A DNA stretch of 64,000 nucleotides from Marinospirillum sp031581385 (GCF_044810985.1 NZ_CP085242.1:2542001-2606000), one strand, 5' to 3'; positions 44,722 to 54,433 are shown, numbered from the stretch's first letter. The notes: generated by a model not told the origin, from the letters alone. Translations and numbers: made by a program.

Positions 44722-46025
44722 ACCAGTATGCCGAAGCCTTCAAGGCGTTTAACCAGGATGCCGAAAACGGCTGGTTAAAAAGCCAGCGCATTGCCGCCTT
44801 CGCCCGCTTTGAACACCTGGGTTTTCCGATCAGTGGTGTTGAAGCCTGGAAGTACACCAATACCAAGGCGCTGGCCAAGCGTAATTTTGTTCTGCCGCAA
44901 ACGGCCGACCTGGATGCAGCCAAAAAACTGCTGGATCAGGCGGGTCTGAAACTCAAGGCCCACCAGCTGGTTTTTGTGAACGGGGTTTACGCACCGGAAC
45001 TGTCCGATCTGGGTGAGCTGCCCGGAGCCCTGGTGGTTGAGCCTCTGTCCGAAGCTCTGGATAAAGAACTGGAGCTGACTTGCGGCATGATGGGTCGCCT
45101 GGCCGGGATTGACTGTGACGTTTTCACTGCCCTGAACTTTGCCTTTGCCGGTGAAGGTGCCGTGATCCGCGTGGGTAACAACCAGATTATTGAAGACCCC
45201 ATCAGCCTGGTGCACCTCTCCACCGAAGCCGATCAGCCCACCATGTCGCATCCACGCATACTGGTGGCTGCCGGTGCCAACAGTCAGATCAAGTTGGTTG
45301 AGCATTTTCTGGGTGAAGACACTGCCAACCACTTCACCAATCGGGTGGCGGAAATTGTTCTGGAGCGCAATGCCCAACTGACTCACTACTTACTGGAAGT
45401 CCCCGGCGAGCAAAGCTGGCTGATTGGTCGCACCCATGTCGAACAGAAGCGTGACAGTCGCTACACCTGTCATCATATGAACCTGGGCGGCAAACTGGTG
45501 CGCGATGATCTGGTCTGTGATCTTAATGGCACCGGCGCAGAAAGTGACTTCTCCGGTCTGCTGTTTGGTCGCAATAAACACCACCTGGATATCCACAGCC
45601 TGGTGAACCATCACGCCCCCACAACCTACAGCCGTGAAAACTACAAGGCCATCCTCAATGACAAGGCGCGGGGCGTGTTCAATGGCAAGGTTATCGTCAA
45701 GAAAGACAGCCAGCAGATCGTTGCCGAACAAAGCAACGCCAACCTGCTGCTGAGTGACCAGGCGGAAATCGATACTAAGCCGGAACTGGAAATCTACGCC
45801 GATGATGTCAAATGCTCTCACGGTGCCACCACCGGACAGTTGGATGAAACCGCGCTCTTCTACCTCAAATCACGGGGGCTGAGTGACGAACTGGCGAAAG
45901 GCCTGCTGACCCTGGCCTTTGCCAACGAGGTGGTCGACAAAATCGACATCCAGCCAATTTACCAGCAGGTCGAAACCACCGTGGCAGGCCACCTGCCGCA
46001 TCAAGTTGATCTGGAAGAGTTATGA
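44718..46025 (+). CDS. sufD: SufD, scaffold subunit of SUF Fe-S assembly
   Basis: A 435-residue SufB paralogue that completes the SufBC2D complex and supports iron entry. Conserved regions are GVEAWKYTNTKAL, HHAPTTYSRENYKAIL, ARGVFNGKVIVKKDSQQI and the C-terminal VKCSHGATTGQLDETALFYL with the His needed for assembly. Both ends overlap neighbours by 4 bp, showing translational coupling. Confidence 0.96.
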   Translation: MNQYAEAFKAFNQDAENGWLKSQRIAAFARFEHLGFPISGVEAWKYTNTKALAKRNFVLPQTADLDAAKKLLDQAGLKLKAHQLVFVNGVYAPELSDLGELPGALVVEPLSEALDKELELTCGMMGRLAGIDCDVFTALNFAFAGEGAVIRVGNNQIIEDPISLVHLSTEADQPTMSHPRILVAAGANSQIKLVEHFLGEDTANHFTNRVAEIVLERNAQLTHYLLEVPGEQSWLIGRTHVEQKRDSRYTCHHMNLGGKLVRDDLVCDLNGTGAESDFSGLLFGRNKHHLDIHSLVNHHAPTTYSRENYKAILNDKARGVFNGKVIVKKDSQQIVAEQSNANLLLSDQAEIDTKPELEIYADDVKCSHGATTGQLDETALFYLKSRGLSDELAKGLLTLAFANEVVDKIDIQPIYQQVETTVAGHLPHQVDLEEL

Positions 46026-47278
46026 CAGTGATTGATTTTGAAGCCCTGAAACAACCTGATTATGACATCCAGGCGCTGCGTGCCGAGTTTCCCATTCTGC
46101 AGCGCCGGGTCAACGGCCAGCCATTGGTGTATCTGGATAATGCCGCCACCAGCCAGAAACCACTGGCCGTGATTCAGGCGATGGATGATTACTACCGCAA
46201 CACCAACGCCAATATCCATCGTGGCCTGCACACCTTGTCTCAGGAAGCCACGGATGCCCATGAAGAAGCACGCGGTAAACTTCAGAGGTTCATCAATGCC
46301 GCTTCCCACAAGGAAATCATCTTCACCCGCGGTGCCACCGAAGCCATTAACCTGGTGGCACAAAGCTGGGGGCGAGCGAACCTGAAAGCCGGTGATCAGG
46401 TCTTGGTGTCCATGATGGAGCACCACGCCAATATTGTTCCCTGGCAGCAGCTGCGCGAACAACTGGGTATCGAAATCAAGGTGATTCCGATTCTGGATGA
46501 TGGCAGCCTGGATATGGCGGTTTATCAGCAGCTGCTGACTGAAAAGGTGAAGCTGGTGGCGATCACCCAGGTTTCTAATGCATTGGGCAGTGTTAACCCC
46601 ATCACCCAAATCATCAAGGAAGCTCACGACCAGGATGCCCTGGTGCTGGTGGATGGTGCTCAGGCAGTGCCGCATCAGGCCGTGGATGTTCAGGCTCTGG
46701 ATGCTGACTTTTACGTTTTCTCCGGGCACAAGATGTATGGCCCCACCGGTATTGGTGTGCTCTACGGCAAAGAAGCACTCCTGGAAGCCATGCCGCCCTG
46801 GCAGGGTGGTGGTGACATGATTGATATCGTCACCTTTGAAAAAACCACCTACGCCGGTTTGCCGCACAAGTTTGAAGCGGGCACCCCGGCCATTGCCGAA
46901 GCCATAGGTCTGGGTGTGGCTGCTGACTGGATGCTGGATCTGGGCCTGGGCAAGCTGGCGGCCTGGGAGCACTCTTTATTGCACTATGCCACCGAGCAGA
47001 TGCAAGCCGAACTGCCGGGTCTGCGCATTCTCGGTGAAGCCCCCGGCAAGGCTGCGGTGATTTCTTTTGTTCTGGAAGGAGCACATGCCCAGGATCTGGG
47101 GCTGCTCACCGATCAACTGGGCGTGGCGATTCGCACCGGCCATCATTGTGCCATGCCGGTGCTGCATCACCTGGGTGTGGATGCCACAGCCAGAGCCTCC
47201 TTTGCGGCTTATAACACTCTGGAAGAAGTGGATATTTTTGTGGCGGCGCTGAAAAGGGTTCGGGAGATGCTGCTATGA
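46022..47278 (+). CDS. sufS: SufS cysteine desulfurase
   Basis: A 418-residue group II cysteine desulfurase that takes sulfur from cysteine for cluster assembly. The PLP lysine is in FSGHKMYGPTGIG, and the persulfide-forming Cys in RTGHHCAMPVL. LDNAATSQKP and TRGATEAINLVA complete the fold signature. Group II enzymes usually need a SufE or SufU sulfur acceptor; neither is in this operon. Confidence 0.97.
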   Translation: MTVIDFEALKQPDYDIQALRAEFPILQRRVNGQPLVYLDNAATSQKPLAVIQAMDDYYRNTNANIHRGLHTLSQEATDAHEEARGKLQRFINAASHKEIIFTRGATEAINLVAQSWGRANLKAGDQVLVSMMEHHANIVPWQQLREQLGIEIKVIPILDDGSLDMAVYQQLLTEKVKLVAITQVSNALGSVNPITQIIKEAHDQDALVLVDGAQAVPHQAVDVQALDADFYVFSGHKMYGPTGIGVLYGKEALLEAMPPWQGGGDMIDIVTFEKTTYAGLPHKFEAGTPAIAEAIGLGVAADWMLDLGLGKLAAWEHSLLHYATEQMQAELPGLRILGEAPGKAAVISFVLEGAHAQDLGLLTDQLGVAIRTGHHCAMPVLHHLGVDATARASFAAYNTLEEVDIFVAALKRVREMLL

Positions 47279-47826
47279 GTCTCAGCAAAGGCGACAAAAT
47301 TCAACTTCAGCGCGAAACCGAAGTCATTTCCGTGCCTTTTGGAAAGACCATCACCCTGCCTGAAGGCGAAACAGTGGAAGTCATGCAGGCCAAAGGCAGC
47401 ACGGTGAGTGTCGGCCACCAGGGGCGTTTGTACATGGTCGAAGGCACTAACCTGGATGCCCTGGGCCTGGCGGCGGTACAAAAGCCGGTTCTGCCCAAAG
47501 GAGCCAGCAACCAGGAAATCGAGGATTTTGCCTGGGAACAGTTGCGCACCTGCTTTGACCCGGAAATACCGGTGAACATCGTCGATCTGGGGCTGGTTTA
47601 CGGCCTTAAAGTCGTGGACCTTCTCGATGGTCGCAAGATGCTCAATATCAGGATGACCCTCACCGCACCCGGTTGCGGCATGGGGGAAGTTATCGCTGCC
47701 GATGCCCGCCGCAAAATTCAGGGTGCTGAAGATATCGACCAGGTGAATACCGAAATTGTTTTCGACCCTCCCTGGTCGCGGGAAATGATGACCGAAGATG
47801 CGCAGCTTGAACTGGGCATGTTTTAA
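47275..47826 (+). CDS. sufT: SufT, DUF59/MIP18 Fe-S maturation factor
   Basis: A 183-residue protein with an N-terminal extension typical of SufT (VPFGKTITLPEGETVEVMQA) and a DUF59/MIP18 domain: EQLRTCFDPEIPVNIVDLGL, with MTLTAPGCGMGEVIA carrying the conserved Cys. SufT helps deliver clusters to target proteins. It overlaps sufS by 4 bp and ends the suf operon. Confidence 0.93.
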   Translation: MSLSKGDKIQLQRETEVISVPFGKTITLPEGETVEVMQAKGSTVSVGHQGRLYMVEGTNLDALGLAAVQKPVLPKGASNQEIEDFAWEQLRTCFDPEIPVNIVDLGLVYGLKVVDLLDGRKMLNIRMTLTAPGCGMGEVIAADARRKIQGAEDIDQVNTEIVFDPPWSREMMTEDAQLELGMF

Positions 47827-47899
47827 AAAGCTCAGAGTTGACGGCCAGGAGAAGCGTCCAGCAAACTTTGTAGTCGCCTTGAGTTAAGGGAAATACGAT

Positions 47900-48913
47900 A
47901 TGCCAAAAGACCTCACTGAATCGTCCCACGACCGCCAGAATATCCTCAATAACCGCTATGCCTTGCAGCAGGCGGAGCAGCATTTAGCTCTGGGCGGCGT
48001 CGTGTTTGATGGAGAGACGGTGTTTACCAAAGCGCAGGTAGTTGCTTTGTATGACGTGAGTGAGAGTACCATTGAGAAGTATCTTGTCAGTCATGCGGAT
48101 GAGTTGAAAGCCAATGGCTACACCTTGCTCCGCGGAAAAAAACTTAAGGAATTCAAAGAGTCACTGGATGGTGCCGTAACCAATTACGGTACCAAAACCA
48201 GCGTGCTAGGTGTGTTCAGTTTTCGGGCTGTACTGAATCTGGGTATGCTGCTCACCGAGAGCGAACCCGCTCGTGAATTACGCTCCCGCCTGCTGGATAT
48301 AGTGCTTGATGTCATGGCCGAGCGGGTCGGCGGGCATACCCGGTTTATCAACCAGCGCGATGAAAACTATCTGGTCTCGGCACTACAGGAAGAAAACTAC
48401 CGCCGCCAGTTTACCGATGCCTTGGATAACTATGTGGAAGGCAGTCACTGGAAATACGCACGCTTTACCAATCTGATCTACCAAAGCATTTTCCACGAAA
48501 ATGCCGCCGAATATAAAAAGGTGTTGAACTTAGCCGCCAAATCCAACATCCGTGAAACTCTGTATTCCGAAGTGCTGAACCTGATTGCCAGCTATGAATC
48601 AGGCATTGCCCATGAGCTGGAGCGAGCAAGTGTGGCCCAGGATCGCAAGCTTACCCAAAAAGAAGCCGAGAAGCTGTTTGCCAGTTTTGAGCAGCACCCG
48701 CTGTTCAAACCATTAATTCTGGATGCGCGAACCAAAATGGCCAGCCGAGACTTGTGTTTTCGCGATGCTTTGCATGAAAAGTTGGAAGCCTATATTCAAT
48801 CCGTACCCGAAGCCGACTTCGAGCGTTTTTTAGGCGAGAAAAGCCGCTCTCTGGAAGAACAGCTTAGTGATCCAGATACTCTGGCAGTACTCAAACGTCT
48901 GAAAGATCGCTAA
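47900..48913 (+). CDS. RhuM-like DNA-binding protein, possible antitoxin of Doc
   Basis: A 337-residue protein. The N-terminal third has a helix-turn-helix like that of RhuM/ORF6N-type proteins (FTKAQVVALYDVSESTIEKY, LSHADEL-like spacing) and FSFRAVLNLGMLL. The C-terminal two thirds are helical and charged, without a known domain that I recognise. It lies 16 bp before a Doc-type toxin, and such DNA-binding proteins are found fused or next to Fic/Doc proteins, so an antitoxin or autoregulator role is inferred. I found no clear Fic-inhibitory S/T-x3-E-G/N motif. AGGGAAA precedes the ATG. Confidence 0.65.
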   Translation: MPKDLTESSHDRQNILNNRYALQQAEQHLALGGVVFDGETVFTKAQVVALYDVSESTIEKYLVSHADELKANGYTLLRGKKLKEFKESLDGAVTNYGTKTSVLGVFSFRAVLNLGMLLTESEPARELRSRLLDIVLDVMAERVGGHTRFINQRDENYLVSALQEENYRRQFTDALDNYVEGSHWKYARFTNLIYQSIFHENAAEYKKVLNLAAKSNIRETLYSEVLNLIASYESGIAHELERASVAQDRKLTQKEAEKLFASFEQHPLFKPLILDARTKMASRDLCFRDALHEKLEAYIQSVPEADFERFLGEKSRSLEEQLSDPDTLAVLKRLKDR

Positions 48914-48929
48914 CCCCAGGACTGTTGAG

Positions 48930-49391
48930 ATGAGCGATTTCACCAGCAGAGGTATTAGGTTTCTCTATTTTGATGCCGCCCACGCAGTCAGGGTTCACGA
49001 CTGGATCATCGAACAGTCTGGTGGACTGGCTGGTACCAAGGATATTGGTCAGTTGGAAAGTCCGCTGGAGCATATACAGAATGACCTCTACTACCCAGAG
49101 ATGGAAGACAAGCTGACTCACTTGGTTTTTTCCATCAACAAGAACCATGCGTTTAATGATGGCAATAAGCGCTCATCGTTGGCTTTAGGTGCTTATTTTC
49201 TTGAACTGAATGGCTTTGACTTTGCGGTAAAGAGCTTCGTAAAAGAGATGGAAAACATTGTCGTCTGGGTTGCCGACAATGTCATTGATAAAGACCTGCT
49301 GTACCAGATTATCAGTTCTCTGCTTTATGAAGACGGCTACCCGGAAGAGGTCAAACTGGCCATATTAGAGGCCGTGGACTCAGCCAGGTAA
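48930..49391 (+). CDS. Death-on-curing (Doc/Fic) family toxin
   Basis: A 153-residue Fic-fold protein with the Doc active-site motif HAFNDGNKRSSL (H73 to R81). Doc enzymes phosphorylate EF-Tu and stop translation; Fic relatives transfer AMP. The Doc form has Lys at the position where AMPylating Fic proteins have Gly, so kinase-type activity is favoured. It follows the RhuM-like gene by 16 bp, presumably as an operon. No Phd-type antitoxin is present. Confidence 0.85.
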   Translation: MSDFTSRGIRFLYFDAAHAVRVHDWIIEQSGGLAGTKDIGQLESPLEHIQNDLYYPEMEDKLTHLVFSINKNHAFNDGNKRSSLALGAYFLELNGFDFAVKSFVKEMENIVVWVADNVIDKDLLYQIISSLLYEDGYPEEVKLAILEAVDSAR

Positions 49392-49405
49392 TTGACCTGT
49401 GCCTA

Positions 49406-49834
49406 CTAGTTAATCACCATGCCGGGGCGGAAGCCCTGGACGGGGATGGGCTTGCTGTCTTCTCTTTCGTAAAACCAGGTCTGAACCTGCTGGATGAGTA
49501 CCATTTCAGCAATTTCGGCAACTTTTTCCGGGCAGTTCATCTTGCTTTGAATAAGGTCGGCGCAATCAAAAAAGTCTTTGGCCGTAGCGCCGTCAACATT
49601 GAAGGTGGTTTTGCCCACAGCCATAAAGAAAGGGCCGTTGCGGTCAGACGTGACACTGAGACTGGGGTCGTTCAGTGCCAGTTTCATGTCGGGGTGGTTG
49701 AGGATTTCCCGTAGGGCTTCAGGGCTCATATGCAGGTTGATAATGATGGCCTTGAGTAGGGCGGCATCATCATTTTTCAGGCTGGGTTCTTCCGCCAGCT
49801 CTTGCATAATTGCGTTGGTAACTGCTTGAGTCAT
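49406..49834 (-). CDS. Conserved-looking hypothetical protein
   Basis: A 142-residue soluble protein that I do not recognise. The N-terminal half is mostly helical (ELAEEPSLKNDDAALLKAII); the C-terminal half has mixed strands and two cysteines (FFDCADLI, KMNCPEKV). AGAGGTC lies about 7 bp before the ATG, and codon use looks like that of the neighbours. It converges with the Doc gene across 14 bp. No transmembrane segment or signal is visible. A role in the neighbouring module cannot be inferred. Confidence 0.6.
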   Translation of the reverse strand: MTQAVTNAIMQELAEEPSLKNDDAALLKAIIINLHMSPEALREILNHPDMKLALNDPSLSVTSDRNGPFFMAVGKTTFNVDGATAKDFFDCADLIQSKMNCPEKVAEIAEMVLIQQVQTWFYEREDSKPIPVQGFRPGMVIN

Positions 49835-49989
49835 GATGACCTCTATTAACCCGGGCGTGTGTGTTGGTGGAGCTGTGTATCCTAGAAGCTTAAAGCATTC
49901 TTGTACAGGCAGCCAAGTCGAACTGACTTTTCAGTCCCTTTCTGGTCTAATGCGCCTTTGCTTTTTTTGATTCAGGAAAACAGGAATTC

Positions 49990-51213
49990 ATGACTGCACC
50001 AGCCACTCCCGATATTGCCAGCGGACCGCGCAAACAGCTTCGTAAACACGAAACCGATTACACCCTGCTGGGTACGGCCCACGTTTCTAAAGTCAGTGCT
50101 GATGAAGTGCGCAGCCTGATTCAAAGCGGTGAGTTTGATGCAGTTGCTGTGGAGCTCTGTCCGGCCAGGCATGCCAATATGGTCAACCCGGATGCTCTGG
50201 CAAAAATGGATCTTTTTCAGGTCATCAAGCAGGGCAAGGCGGGCATGGTGGCAGCCAATCTGGCACTGGGTTCCTTCCAGCAGCGGGTGGCAGAAGAGTC
50301 GGGCATTGCACCCGGCGAAGAAATGAAAGCCGCCATAGAAGAAGCCAAGGCTGCTGACCTGCCGTTGATGGCCATTGACCGGGATGTCGGCATAACGCTC
50401 AAACGCGTTTACCGCAGTGTGCCCTGGTGGCAGCGCACAGCACTGGTTTCCGGTCTGGTGGGCAGCCTTTTCTCGCGTGAAAAAGTAACCTCTGAGGAAA
50501 TTGAAAAACTCAAGGAAGGGGATGTTTTGGAATCCACCTTCAGTGAGTTTGCCCAGGAATCGGAAAAGCTTTACCAGGCCCTGATTGCCGAGCGGGATCA
50601 CTATATGGCACTGCGCCTGGCTCAGGAAAATGGTGACAGTCGCTACAAGAAGGTTCTGGTGGTGGTGGGAGCTGGCCACCTGAAAGGTCTGGAAGAAAAC
50701 CTGGCTGGTCATTTGCCGGAAGACCCCCGAGAACAACTGGATATTCTGGAAGCAGTGCCCCCCGCCAGCCGCTGGCCGAAATTGCTTCCCTGGATTATTG
50801 CAGCCCTGATTATCACTGGTTTTGTGATCGGTTTTAATCGCAATACCGAGTTGGGCATGCAGCTGGTGCTGGACTGGGTGTTGATTAATGGTGGCCTGAG
50901 TGCCCTGGGCGTTTTGATTGCCGGTGCTCACCCCTTGACGGTAGTAACCGCTTTTGTGGCTGCCCCCCTGACTTCTTTAAACCCCACCATCGGTGCCGGT
51001 TTTGTCGCAGCCGGGGCAGAACTCTGGCTGCGAAAACCCAAGGTGGCTGACTTTTCCCGCTTGCGCCAGGACACCGCCAGCCTCAAGGGCTGGTGGAAAA
51101 ACAGGGTGTCCCGAACCCTGCTGGTGTTTATTTTTGCCACCCTGGGGTCCGCCGCAGGCACCTACATCGGTGGTTTTCGAATCTTTGGGCTGTTGACGGG
51201 GACGGCAGGCTGA
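49990..51213 (+). CDS. TraB/PrgY-family membrane protein
   Basis: A 407-residue protein. The N-terminal TraB domain has LLGTAHVSKVSADEV, AVAVELCPARHANM and VVVGAGHLKGLEENL, the conserved positions of the EreA/TraB metalloprotease-like fold. The C-terminal third has several hydrophobic helices (LLPWIIAALIITGFVIGF and others). Enterococcal PrgY/TraB relatives block peptide pheromone; the role in gammaproteobacteria is unknown. It is divergent from the hypothetical gene. Confidence 0.85.
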   Translation: MTAPATPDIASGPRKQLRKHETDYTLLGTAHVSKVSADEVRSLIQSGEFDAVAVELCPARHANMVNPDALAKMDLFQVIKQGKAGMVAANLALGSFQQRVAEESGIAPGEEMKAAIEEAKAADLPLMAIDRDVGITLKRVYRSVPWWQRTALVSGLVGSLFSREKVTSEEIEKLKEGDVLESTFSEFAQESEKLYQALIAERDHYMALRLAQENGDSRYKKVLVVVGAGHLKGLEENLAGHLPEDPREQLDILEAVPPASRWPKLLPWIIAALIITGFVIGFNRNTELGMQLVLDWVLINGGLSALGVLIAGAHPLTVVTAFVAAPLTSLNPTIGAGFVAAGAELWLRKPKVADFSRLRQDTASLKGWWKNRVSRTLLVFIFATLGSAAGTYIGGFRIFGLLTGTAG

Positions 51214-51295
51214 TCTTAATTTGCTGTTAATGCCGTAAAATCCTGGGTCAGGTACACTCCATTAAATTAACATTTTTGCAAGTGGAAGCAATCAG

Positions 51296-54200
51296 GTGAC
51301 CCAGGTTCAGACTTCTCCTTTGGCGACTACAGACCCCGATGTAGTGACTCTTCGCCCTACCGTTTTTCTGACTTTTCTGCTGACTTTTGTTTTAAGTCTG
51401 GCACTGGTCTTTGTCTGGGATCAGCGTCAGGTGGAGCTGAGTCAATCCCGCGCCATGAATCTGGCGGGGGACTATGGTTCTGCCCTGCAAAGGGGGTTGG
51501 AGAGTTCTCTATCCATCACCTACGCTCTGGCTGCTCTGGTTCGTGAAGGTAAGGGTGAGGTGGCCCAGTTTGCCAGCCTGGCGGATGAACTCATGCCCTA
51601 CTATCCCGGTGCTTCCGCGATTGCATTGCTGCCGGATGGCGTACTGACCGAGATTGCTCCCCTGCAAGGCAATGAGGCAGCTTTGGGACAGGATGAGTTT
51701 GCTGATCCAAATCGATCGGCCGAGGCCTTCAAAGCCATGAAAAGTGGGAAAATGACCCTGGCTGGCCCTTTTGAATTGCGTCAGGGTGGCCTGGGTGCGG
51801 TGGGACGTTTGCCGGTTTTTCTGGATGAGCAGCAGCAGGATTTCTGGGGGTTTGTTTCCGTCACCCTGAAATTCCCGGAGGCTCTGGCGGTAGCCCGACT
51901 GCCTGAATTGACTTCCCAGGGTTATACCTGGCATCTATGGCGAGAGCTGCCGGAAGAAAAAGGTATCCAGACGATCCTGGCCAGTGAGGAGGATCTGCGC
52001 CAAGATCCGGTTCAGCAGCAGTTGACCCTGCCCAATGGTCACTGGTACCTGGATATCACACCCCGGCAAGGCTGGCGTGATCCCTTGAGTCTTGCCGGTC
52101 AGCTGTTTCTGGCCCTGCTGCTCAGCTTTCTGCTGGCGCTGGTAATTCATTTGTTACTCAAGACTCTGGAATACCGGCGGCGTCTGGAAGCCGCACTGCA
52201 AACCGCAGAAAGTGCCACCCGTGCCAAATCTGAATTTCTCGCCAATATGAGCCATGAAATCCGCACTCCCATGAATGCCATGATCGGTCTCACCGAACTC
52301 TGCCTGAGAACGGATCTTTCACCACGCCAGCAGAACTATCTCAATAAAATCATGGCCTCGGGTCGTTCCTTGTTGGGCTTGATTAATGACATTCTGGATT
52401 TTTCCAAAATCGAAGCGGGCAAGCTGACCCTGGAAAAAATCCCTTTTGAGTTGGATGAAGTGCTGGATCAGCTCTGGGTGGTGGTCGCCGAGCCTGCACG
52501 CACCAAGGGTCTGGAGCTGTTGTTCTACCGTGAACCGGATGTTCCCTATGGCTTAAAGGGCGACCCTTTGCGTATCGGCCAGATCCTGACCAATCTGGTG
52601 GGCAATGGCATCAAGTTCACGGATCAAGGGCAGGTGGTGGTTTCTGTGCGCCGGGTACAGCAGTGGCAAACTGCTCTGGAACTGGAGTTTACTGTCGAAG
52701 ACAGTGGTATTGGCATGAGCGAAGAGCAGCAAAGAAAACTCTTCCAATCCTTTTCTCAGGTGGATACCTCCACAACCCGTCGCTATGGCGGCACTGGGCT
52801 GGGGCTCTCCATTACCCGCCAACTGGTGGAGTTGATGGACGGTCAGATTCGGGTGGACAGTGAACCCGGCAAGGGCAGTCGCTTTATCTTTACTCTCAAG
52901 CTGGAAACAACCCCTGCCTTGCAGAAAAGCCCTGAAGAGCTGATCGTCAAACACCAGTTGGCGGGCTATCGAATTCTGGTTGTGGATGACAATACAACGG
53001 CCGGTGAAATCTTTTTCAGCTATTTGCAAAGCTTTGGTTTTGCCGCTCAGGTCGTCAGCAGCCCCTCCGAAGCCAGACAAGCTTTGCAGGCCGCCAGTCA
53101 GCCTTTTGATTTGATGCTGGTGGATATGTCCCTGCCCCAGATGAATGGCTTGCAGCTGATCCAGGAAATCATGCAGGCTGAAAAACCGGTCAATAAACCC
53201 CGCTGTATTCTGGTCTCGGCTTTTGCCCGTGAAGATGTTCTGGCCGAACCGGGTGCCGAACACCTGTCTTCTTTTTTGCAGAAACCCGTCAACCCTTCTC
53301 TGCTGCTGGATTCCATCGTGGATGCCCTGGGTTTTGCCCCGGTTTCCGGTCAGGGCATGCGAAAAACAGCCAGAATCGATTCGGAACAGCTGCAAGCCAT
53401 TCAGGGAGCCAGAGTTCTGCTGGTGGAAGACAATGAAATCAACCAGCAGGTGGCCTATGAACTCCTGACCCAGGCACGCCTGCATGTGTACTTGGTGGCT
53501 AATGGTCAGGAAGCGGTTGATCTGGTGGCAAAGCAGGATTTTGATGCTGTGCTGATGGACATTCAGATGCCGGTGATGGACGGTTACCAGGCCACCCGGA
53601 TTATTCGGGAGCAGATGCAACGAACCGATTTGCCGATTATCGCCCTGACGGCCAACGCCCTATTGGAAGACCGGGAAAAAAGCCGGGAAGTGGGTATGAA
53701 TGACCATCTCAACAAGCCGATTGATCCGGATCTGTTGATGGCTGCCCTGATTGAATGGATACCTGCTGGACAACGCGAACTACCGCCGGAAGAAGAAATG
53801 GACACTGAACAGGACAATGAAATTGAGCTGCCCCCTGAGCAGGGTAAGCAACTCAACACCCCGGTTGGCTTGAAGCGCCTGGGCAATAATCGCCAGGCTT
53901 ATCGGCGCTTACTGGAGCGCTTTGTTGACAGCCAGCAAAATTTTGCAGCGATGCTGGAAGCGGCTTTGGCTGCAAGCGACCAGCAAGAAGCCATCAGACT
54001 GGCTCACACCCTGAAGGGGGTGGCTGGCAACCTGGGGGCAGAGGAGCTGCAATACTGGGCTGGTGAGCTGGAAGCTCAGTTGAAAATCGGCACTGAACAG
54101 CAAGCCTTGACTCATAGCCATGAACACACCCTGAAAGCTCTGCAGGAAGTGCTGCAGTATCTACAAGACTGGCTGGCCGCCAATCCGCAAGCATCTGCAA

Positions 54201-54433
54201 CAGTAACAGTCGCAAAACCGGAAGCCTGGAGCGAAGAAGAACTGCACAAGGCATTGCAGGCGTTGAGTGATTTGCTGGAAGACTATGATGCCGCAGCGGT
54301 GCAAGAGGTTGAAAGCCTTCTTGAACGCGCCTTGCCGGAACCCTGGGCGGCGCGTATCCAAACCATTAAGGGGCTGCTGGCTGAATATGATTTTGAAGCC
54401 GCTCTTGAAGCCCTGAACTCTCCACCTCGCTAA
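51296..54433 (+). CDS. Hybrid sensor kinase: CHASE, HisKA, HATPase, two REC, Hpt
   Basis: A 1045-residue phosphorelay kinase. In order: a membrane helix (about 20-42), a periplasmic CHASE domain, a second helix (about 265-290), HisKA with H320 in NMSHEIRTPM, HATPase with DSGIGM and GGTGLGLSI, REC1 (D610 in LMLVDMSLPQ), REC2 (D755 in VLMDIQMPVMDGY) and an Hpt with H904 in LAHTLKGVAGNLG. All phosphotransfer residues are present, so a complete multi-step relay is possible in one chain, like BarA. CHASE domains bind small molecules. The start is GTG, with TGGAAG upstream. Confidence 0.92.
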   Translation: MTQVQTSPLATTDPDVVTLRPTVFLTFLLTFVLSLALVFVWDQRQVELSQSRAMNLAGDYGSALQRGLESSLSITYALAALVREGKGEVAQFASLADELMPYYPGASAIALLPDGVLTEIAPLQGNEAALGQDEFADPNRSAEAFKAMKSGKMTLAGPFELRQGGLGAVGRLPVFLDEQQQDFWGFVSVTLKFPEALAVARLPELTSQGYTWHLWRELPEEKGIQTILASEEDLRQDPVQQQLTLPNGHWYLDITPRQGWRDPLSLAGQLFLALLLSFLLALVIHLLLKTLEYRRRLEAALQTAESATRAKSEFLANMSHEIRTPMNAMIGLTELCLRTDLSPRQQNYLNKIMASGRSLLGLINDILDFSKIEAGKLTLEKIPFELDEVLDQLWVVVAEPARTKGLELLFYREPDVPYGLKGDPLRIGQILTNLVGNGIKFTDQGQVVVSVRRVQQWQTALELEFTVEDSGIGMSEEQQRKLFQSFSQVDTSTTRRYGGTGLGLSITRQLVELMDGQIRVDSEPGKGSRFIFTLKLETTPALQKSPEELIVKHQLAGYRILVVDDNTTAGEIFFSYLQSFGFAAQVVSSPSEARQALQAASQPFDLMLVDMSLPQMNGLQLIQEIMQAEKPVNKPRCILVSAFAREDVLAEPGAEHLSSFLQKPVNPSLLLDSIVDALGFAPVSGQGMRKTARIDSEQLQAIQGARVLLVEDNEINQQVAYELLTQARLHVYLVANGQEAVDLVAKQDFDAVLMDIQMPVMDGYQATRIIREQMQRTDLPIIALTANALLEDREKSREVGMNDHLNKPIDPDLLMAALIEWIPAGQRELPPEEEMDTEQDNEIELPPEQGKQLNTPVGLKRLGNNRQAYRRLLERFVDSQQNFAAMLEAALAASDQQEAIRLAHTLKGVAGNLGAEELQYWAGELEAQLKIGTEQQALTHSHEHTLKALQEVLQYLQDWLAANPQASATVTVAKPEAWSEEELHKALQALSDLLEDYDAAAVQEVESLLERALPEPWAARIQTIKGLLAEYDFEAALEALNSPPR

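Noticed and set aside
46001..46972. A 323-codon open frame on the minus strand
   Set aside because: It is the complement of sufS, whose active-site motifs are intact on the plus strand.
52553..53620. A 355-codon open frame on the minus strand
   Set aside because: It lies opposite the HATPase and receiver domains of the hybrid kinase and shows no family motif.
51296..54433. Suspicion that the hybrid kinase might also be degenerate, given the pseudokinase nearby
   Set aside because: H320, the ATP-site boxes, D610, D755 and H904 are all present, so it is read as active.
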